From assembly GCF_947495715.1 (NCBI RefSeq), contig NZ_CANLZU010000006.1:62001-126000 (forward strand): DNA of 64,000 nucleotides, given 5' to 3'. This document shows, piece by piece, positions 61,108 through 64,000 of this stretch (its first letter is position 1; every line of letters begins with the position of its first letter). The position numbers and the translations under genes were made by a program. A model generated the notes under the pieces. It saw only the letters and a list, made by a program, of their open reading frames with translations. It had not been told where the DNA came from and made no database searches. Origin of the DNA: an uncultured Oceanisphaera sp. Lineage in GTDB: Bacteria > Pseudomonadota > Gammaproteobacteria > Enterobacterales > Aeromonadaceae.

Positions 61108-62534
61108 TGAAGTCCGGCTGGCGCCTCGGCGCCACCGATCTGGCGGCGGCCTTTGCCGCCGGTACCCTGACCCCGCTGCAGGTCTGGCAGGACTGCGAGG
61201 CACGCATTAGTGCGCTCAATCCCGAGCTGAATGCGCTGATCGCCCTTAACCCCGAGGCCGAGGCGGCGGCCGAGGCCAGCACGCAACGCTGGCAACAAGG
61301 CCGCCCGCTGAGCCCGCTTGACGGCGTGCCGGTGACCATCAAGGACAACCTCAACGTGGCCGGGCTGGCCACGACCTGGGGCAACAAGGCGCTGGCCGAC
61401 CGACCGGCGGAGCAGGACGAGCTGTCGGTAACCCGCTGCCGCCGGGCCGGCATGGTGATTCTGGGCAAGACCAATGTGCCCGAGTTCACCCTTGAAGGGT
61501 ATACCGACAACCCGTTGTTCGGCGTGACCCGCAACCCCTGGAATACCGCCCTGACCCCGGGCGGCTCCACCGGCGGCGGCGTGGCCTCGGTAGCCGCCGG
61601 CTTCGCACCGCTGGCCATCGGTACCGACGGCGGTGGCTCCATTCGCCGACCGGCCTCGCACACCGGTCTGGTGGGTTTCAAACCGTCCATCGGCGCCGTG
61701 GCCCGGGTCAACAGCCTGCCTCAGGTGATGCTGGACTTCGAGGTCATCGGCCCTATCGGCCGCTCGGTGGTCGATACCGCCACCCTGTTCAATATCATGG
61801 CCGGGGAGGATGCCCGGGATCGCAAGTCGCTGCGGGTCAGCCAGGGCCGGGTGGACTTCAGCACACGGCCGGAGCGGTTGCGTATTCTTTACGTGCCGCG
61901 CTTCGGCGACCACCCGCTGGACCCGCAAATCGCCGCCAGCGTGGCCGGGGCCGCCGCCGTGCTGCGCGCCCAGGGACACGAGGTAACGGAAGGCGAGTTG
62001 CCGTTCAGCCTGGACTTTGTCGATGCCTTCTGGCCGATGCTGGGCGCGGTGGCGGTGGCGGCGTTGTTTGAGCGCTACCCCGAGGCCGAGCCGGTGGCGG
62101 CAGAAAAATTCCGCACCCAGGCGGCTCGGGGCCGGGACATGGGCGCGGCGAGTTATCTAAATGCCCTGGACGATATCGATGCCTTTCGCCGTCGGGTGAG
62201 TGCCGCCTTCGACCAGGTCGACGTGATCATGACCCCCTCGGCGGCGGCGCTGCCCTGGCCGGCGGAGCAGGGCTATCCCACCGAGATCGACGGCCAGGAA
62301 GTGGGTCCCCGCGGCCATGCCATTTATACCGGCTGGGTCAATGCCTGTGGCCACCCGGCCATTAATCTGCCGTCGGCGCAGGCACAGCAGGGGCTGCCCA
62401 TCGGCTTTCAGCTGGTGGGCAACTTCGGTGACGATGAACTGCTGTTCCGGCTGGCGGCCGAATATGAAGCCGCAGCTCACGCGGGCTGGCAATGGCCCGG
62501 TGAAACCACAAATAATTCTGATGCCAGGCAATAA
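61107..62534 (+). CDS. amidase-signature family hydrolase
   Basis: A 475-residue amidase of the GatA/AtzF type with the Ser-cis-Ser-Lys triad: Lys in GVPVTIKDNLNVAG, the glycine/serine-rich loop TPGGSTGGGVASVAAGF, and the nucleophile region AIGTDGGGSIRRPASHTG. It hydrolyses a C-N amide or ureido bond; the family is too broad to name the substrate, but relatives handle allophanate, mandelamide, oxalurate-like and nicotinamide-like compounds. ATG 61107 is coupled to the dctM stop; ATG 61083 in the same frame is possible. It might act on the N-carbamoyl or amide product of the hydantoinase reaction. Confidence 0.9.
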   Translation: MKSGWRLGATDLAAAFAAGTLTPLQVWQDCEARISALNPELNALIALNPEAEAAAEASTQRWQQGRPLSPLDGVPVTIKDNLNVAGLATTWGNKALADRPAEQDELSVTRCRRAGMVILGKTNVPEFTLEGYTDNPLFGVTRNPWNTALTPGGSTGGGVASVAAGFAPLAIGTDGGGSIRRPASHTGLVGFKPSIGAVARVNSLPQVMLDFEVIGPIGRSVVDTATLFNIMAGEDARDRKSLRVSQGRVDFSTRPERLRILYVPRFGDHPLDPQIAASVAGAAAVLRAQGHEVTEGELPFSLDFVDAFWPMLGAVAVAALFERYPEAEPVAAEKFRTQAARGRDMGAASYLNALDDIDAFRRRVSAAFDQVDVIMTPSAAALPWPAEQGYPTEIDGQEVGPRGHAIYTGWVNACGHPAINLPSAQAQQGLPIGFQLVGNFGDDELLFRLAAEYEAAAHAGWQWPGETTNNSDARQ

Positions 62535-62570
62535 CCGCATGGAAAGCAATCAACAGATGGAGAGCAATCA

Positions 62571-63353
62571 ATGACCTCAATAAATACCGGCGTGAGCGAC
62601 GCCATTACCCTGCTGCACGGGGCCTATCAGGCGGCGGGCCAGTTCGAGGCACTGCCGGCATCCTGCGCACCGCAGACGGTCGCAGAGGCCTATGCCATTC
62701 AGGACGGGCTGGCCCGCAAGCTCTGGCTCGATGAGGGGTTGCGTACCTCCAGCTGGAAAGTCGGCGCCCCCCGGCCCGGCGTGACGCCCTACAGCGCGCC
62801 CATTCCTCCCCAGCGGGTGCATGACAGCGGCGCCCGGGTCGACACCGACACCTTTCACATGATCGGCATCGAGGGCGAGCTGGCGTTTCGTCTTGGGCGC
62901 TCGCTGGCGCCCCGGGCCGAATTGTATTCACAAGCGGAAGTCAAAGCGGCCATCGGCGAGCTGTGCGTGACCATAGAGCTGGTGGATACCCGGTTGCAGG
63001 ACTGGCAGCAGGCCGGCGAGCTGTGGCGGCTGGCCGACAACCAGATCAACGGCGCCCTGGTGGTGGGCAACGGGGTGACCGACTGGCAGAACATAGAGCT
63101 TGGCAGGCAGCCGGTGATACTGCGCTTCAACGGCGAGGAGCAGGCCAACAAGGTCGGCGGTCATCCGCTGGGCGATCCCACCCTGATCCTGACGGAGGCG
63201 GTCAATCACCTGGTGGCGCGCAACGGCGGCCTGCAGGCGGGCGATTTGATCACCTCCGGTACCTGGACCGGCATGATCTTCGTTGAGCCGGGCACCGAGG
63301 TGGAAGTGGTCTTCCCCGGTATCGGCGAGGCTCGGGTGAGCCTGGGCGAATAA
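62571..63353 (+). CDS. 2-keto-4-pentenoate hydratase/FAH-family protein
   Basis: A 260-residue protein of the MhpD/HpaH branch of the fumarylacetoacetase superfamily. AYAIQDGLARKLW and SWKVGAPRPGVTPYSAPI at the start, then GIEGELAFRLGRSL (the ExE metal pair), IELVDTRLQDW and GGHPLGDPTLILTEAVNHL are typical, with LITSGTWTGMIFVEPG at the end. Members hydrate 2-oxo-4-enoates or decarboxylate/hydrolyse 2-oxo acids, usually late in a catabolic pathway. A GGAGAG box precedes ATG 62571. It probably processes the carbon skeleton left after amidase and aminotransferase steps (inference). Confidence 0.88.
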   Translation: MTSINTGVSDAITLLHGAYQAAGQFEALPASCAPQTVAEAYAIQDGLARKLWLDEGLRTSSWKVGAPRPGVTPYSAPIPPQRVHDSGARVDTDTFHMIGIEGELAFRLGRSLAPRAELYSQAEVKAAIGELCVTIELVDTRLQDWQQAGELWRLADNQINGALVVGNGVTDWQNIELGRQPVILRFNGEEQANKVGGHPLGDPTLILTEAVNHLVARNGGLQAGDLITSGTWTGMIFVEPGTEVEVVFPGIGEARVSLGE

Positions 63354-63365
63354 AGGAGCCGCATC

Positions 63366-64000
63366 ATCGTCTGGTTATTCCCGTTGGGGTTGTGTCTGGC
63401 GTTCGGCGCCGCCCTGTTGTTGCCGGCTCCCGGCATCTGGCTGAACCAGCTGGGGCTGCTGCCCTGGCTGGTGGCGCTGATCTTTCTGATGAACGGCCTG
63501 CAAACCTCGCTGCAGCAGTTGCGGCCGGAGCCGGGCTTTGGCCGTACCCTGTTGAGCGGCGCCCTGATAAGCCTGCTGCTGTCGCCGCTGCTCGGCTGGC
63601 TGGTGTATGCCTTCGGCGGGCTGGACGACAGCCTGCGGCTGGGGCTGCTGGTGATGTCGATGGTGCCGCCGACCCTGTCGTCCTGCGTGGTGCTGACCCG
63701 GATTACCGGAGGCAAGGCCAGCTGGTCGCTGTTCATGACCCTGGGGCTGAACTTCCTCGGTATCGCCACCATTCCCTTTATGCTCAGCCTGCTGGTGGGA
63801 GGCGAGCTGGCACTCTCGCCCTGGCCCATGCTGGTGACCCTGCTCAAGATAGTGTTGCTGCCCTTTATCGCCGGCCTGCTGTTGCGACAGTGGCGCCCGG
63901 CGCTGGGGGGGCTGTCCTGGCTGGGGCAGGTATCGACCCTGAGCGTGATTGTGACTTCCTGGGTGACTCTATCGGCCAGCGGGCAGGCGCTGTATCAGCT
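63366..64000 (+). CDS. BASS-type (bile acid:sodium symporter-like) transporter, 3' end outside window
   Basis: An open frame of about 211 residues running off the window. It is highly hydrophobic with seven or so membrane segments (VWLFPLGLCLAFGAALLLPA, LGLLPWLVALIFLMNGLQTS, LLVMSMVPPTLSSCVVLTR), matching the SBF-like/BASS fold of YfeH-type proteins. It has no ATG, GTG or good TTG near its beginning. AGGAG at 63354-63358 lies seven bases before ATC 63366, so an AUC start is likely; TTG 63381 would cut the first helix. It follows the hydratase gene by 12 bases and is probably the last or next member of the operon. Substrate unknown, likely an organic anion. Confidence 0.75.
   Translation, partial: MVWLFPLGLCLAFGAALLLPAPGIWLNQLGLLPWLVALIFLMNGLQTSLQQLRPEPGFGRTLLSGALISLLLSPLLGWLVYAFGGLDDSLRLGLLVMSMVPPTLSSCVVLTRITGGKASWSLFMTLGLNFLGIATIPFMLSLLVGGELALSPWPMLVTLLKIVLLPFIAGLLLRQWRPALGGLSWLGQVSTLSVIVTSWVTLSASGQALYQ

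Noticed and set aside
1-64000. tRNA or rRNA genes
   Set aside because: I saw no sequence with the conserved tRNA arms and CCA end or any rRNA stretch; this was a visual reading, so a dedicated tRNA search could still find one.

Overview
The window reads as part of a chromosome from a marine or estuarine gammaproteobacterium, most likely Aeromonadales (Oceanimonas, Zobellella or Oceanisphaera type). The grounds are ArcA, RraA, AceK and a YjtD (LasT)-thrL-thrABC block arranged much as near the enterobacterial arcA-thr region, a CsrB-type RNA, many DctPQM-type TRAP transporters and a copper nitrite reductase. The genus is an inference; no rRNA or tRNA gene was seen.

Region 1 (1-24.8 kb) is the end of a sulfate-assimilation block (cysC, SLC13 permease) followed by an O-antigen/LPS locus. 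A strikingly AT-rich part (2.8-7.4 kb: flippase, GT2, Wzy polymerase, acyltransferase) lies between a decayed and an intact ISAs1-family copy in the same orientation. Then come asnB, two GT4 glycosyltransferases, TviB and TviC/WbpP (UDP-HexNAcA branch), a WbpV-like reductase, a PglC-type initiating phosphosugar transferase, a four-helix-bundle protein inside a heptamer-repeat cassette, WbpM, a beta-CASP RNase-like protein, pgi, and on the minus strand WaaL and a GT25 enzyme. Together these make nucleotide sugars, start the repeat unit on undecaprenyl phosphate, assemble, flip, polymerise and ligate it.

Region 2 (24.9-46.7 kb) is mostly conserved housekeeping: arcA, rraA, aceK, yjtD, the thr operon with leader peptide and attenuator, a CsrB-like regulatory RNA with an upstream UvrY/GacA box, tesB, ung, a DUF3545 gene, talB, a Na+/alanine symporter with a CRP box, an isochorismatase-family hydrolase, a chemoreceptor and yceH. 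Its intergenic spaces are full of short repeats. One family, AGATGGGTGTCCC, occurs about 17 times between 26.7 and 37.8 kb and surrounds a RAYT (REP-associated tyrosine transposase) gene.

Region 3 (46.1-49 kb, minus strand) is a nitrite-respiration operon: nirK with a fused cytochrome c domain, nirV and a Sco-like copper protein, with an FNR/DNR-type box upstream.

Region 4 (49.2-64 kb) is a catabolic island: TRAP transporter 1, an AMDase-like enzyme, a FadR-type GntR regulator, a hydantoinase, an Asp/Glu-racemase homologue without either catalytic cysteine, a class V aminotransferase, TRAP transporter 2, an amidase, a 2-keto-4-pentenoate hydratase-family protein and a BASS transporter cut by the window end. 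Three AT-rich palindromes with one shared 12-nt core probably are the operators of its regulator. I cannot name the substrate; a cyclic ureide or imide taken in as an organic acid is the best guess.

Two intergenic elements (45.63-46.09 and 53.84-54.35 kb) share an 87-bp block and carry hairpins with GGA in the loop inside larger stems, the form of CsrA-binding sites. With the genuine CsrB in the same window they are the most intriguing non-coding feature.
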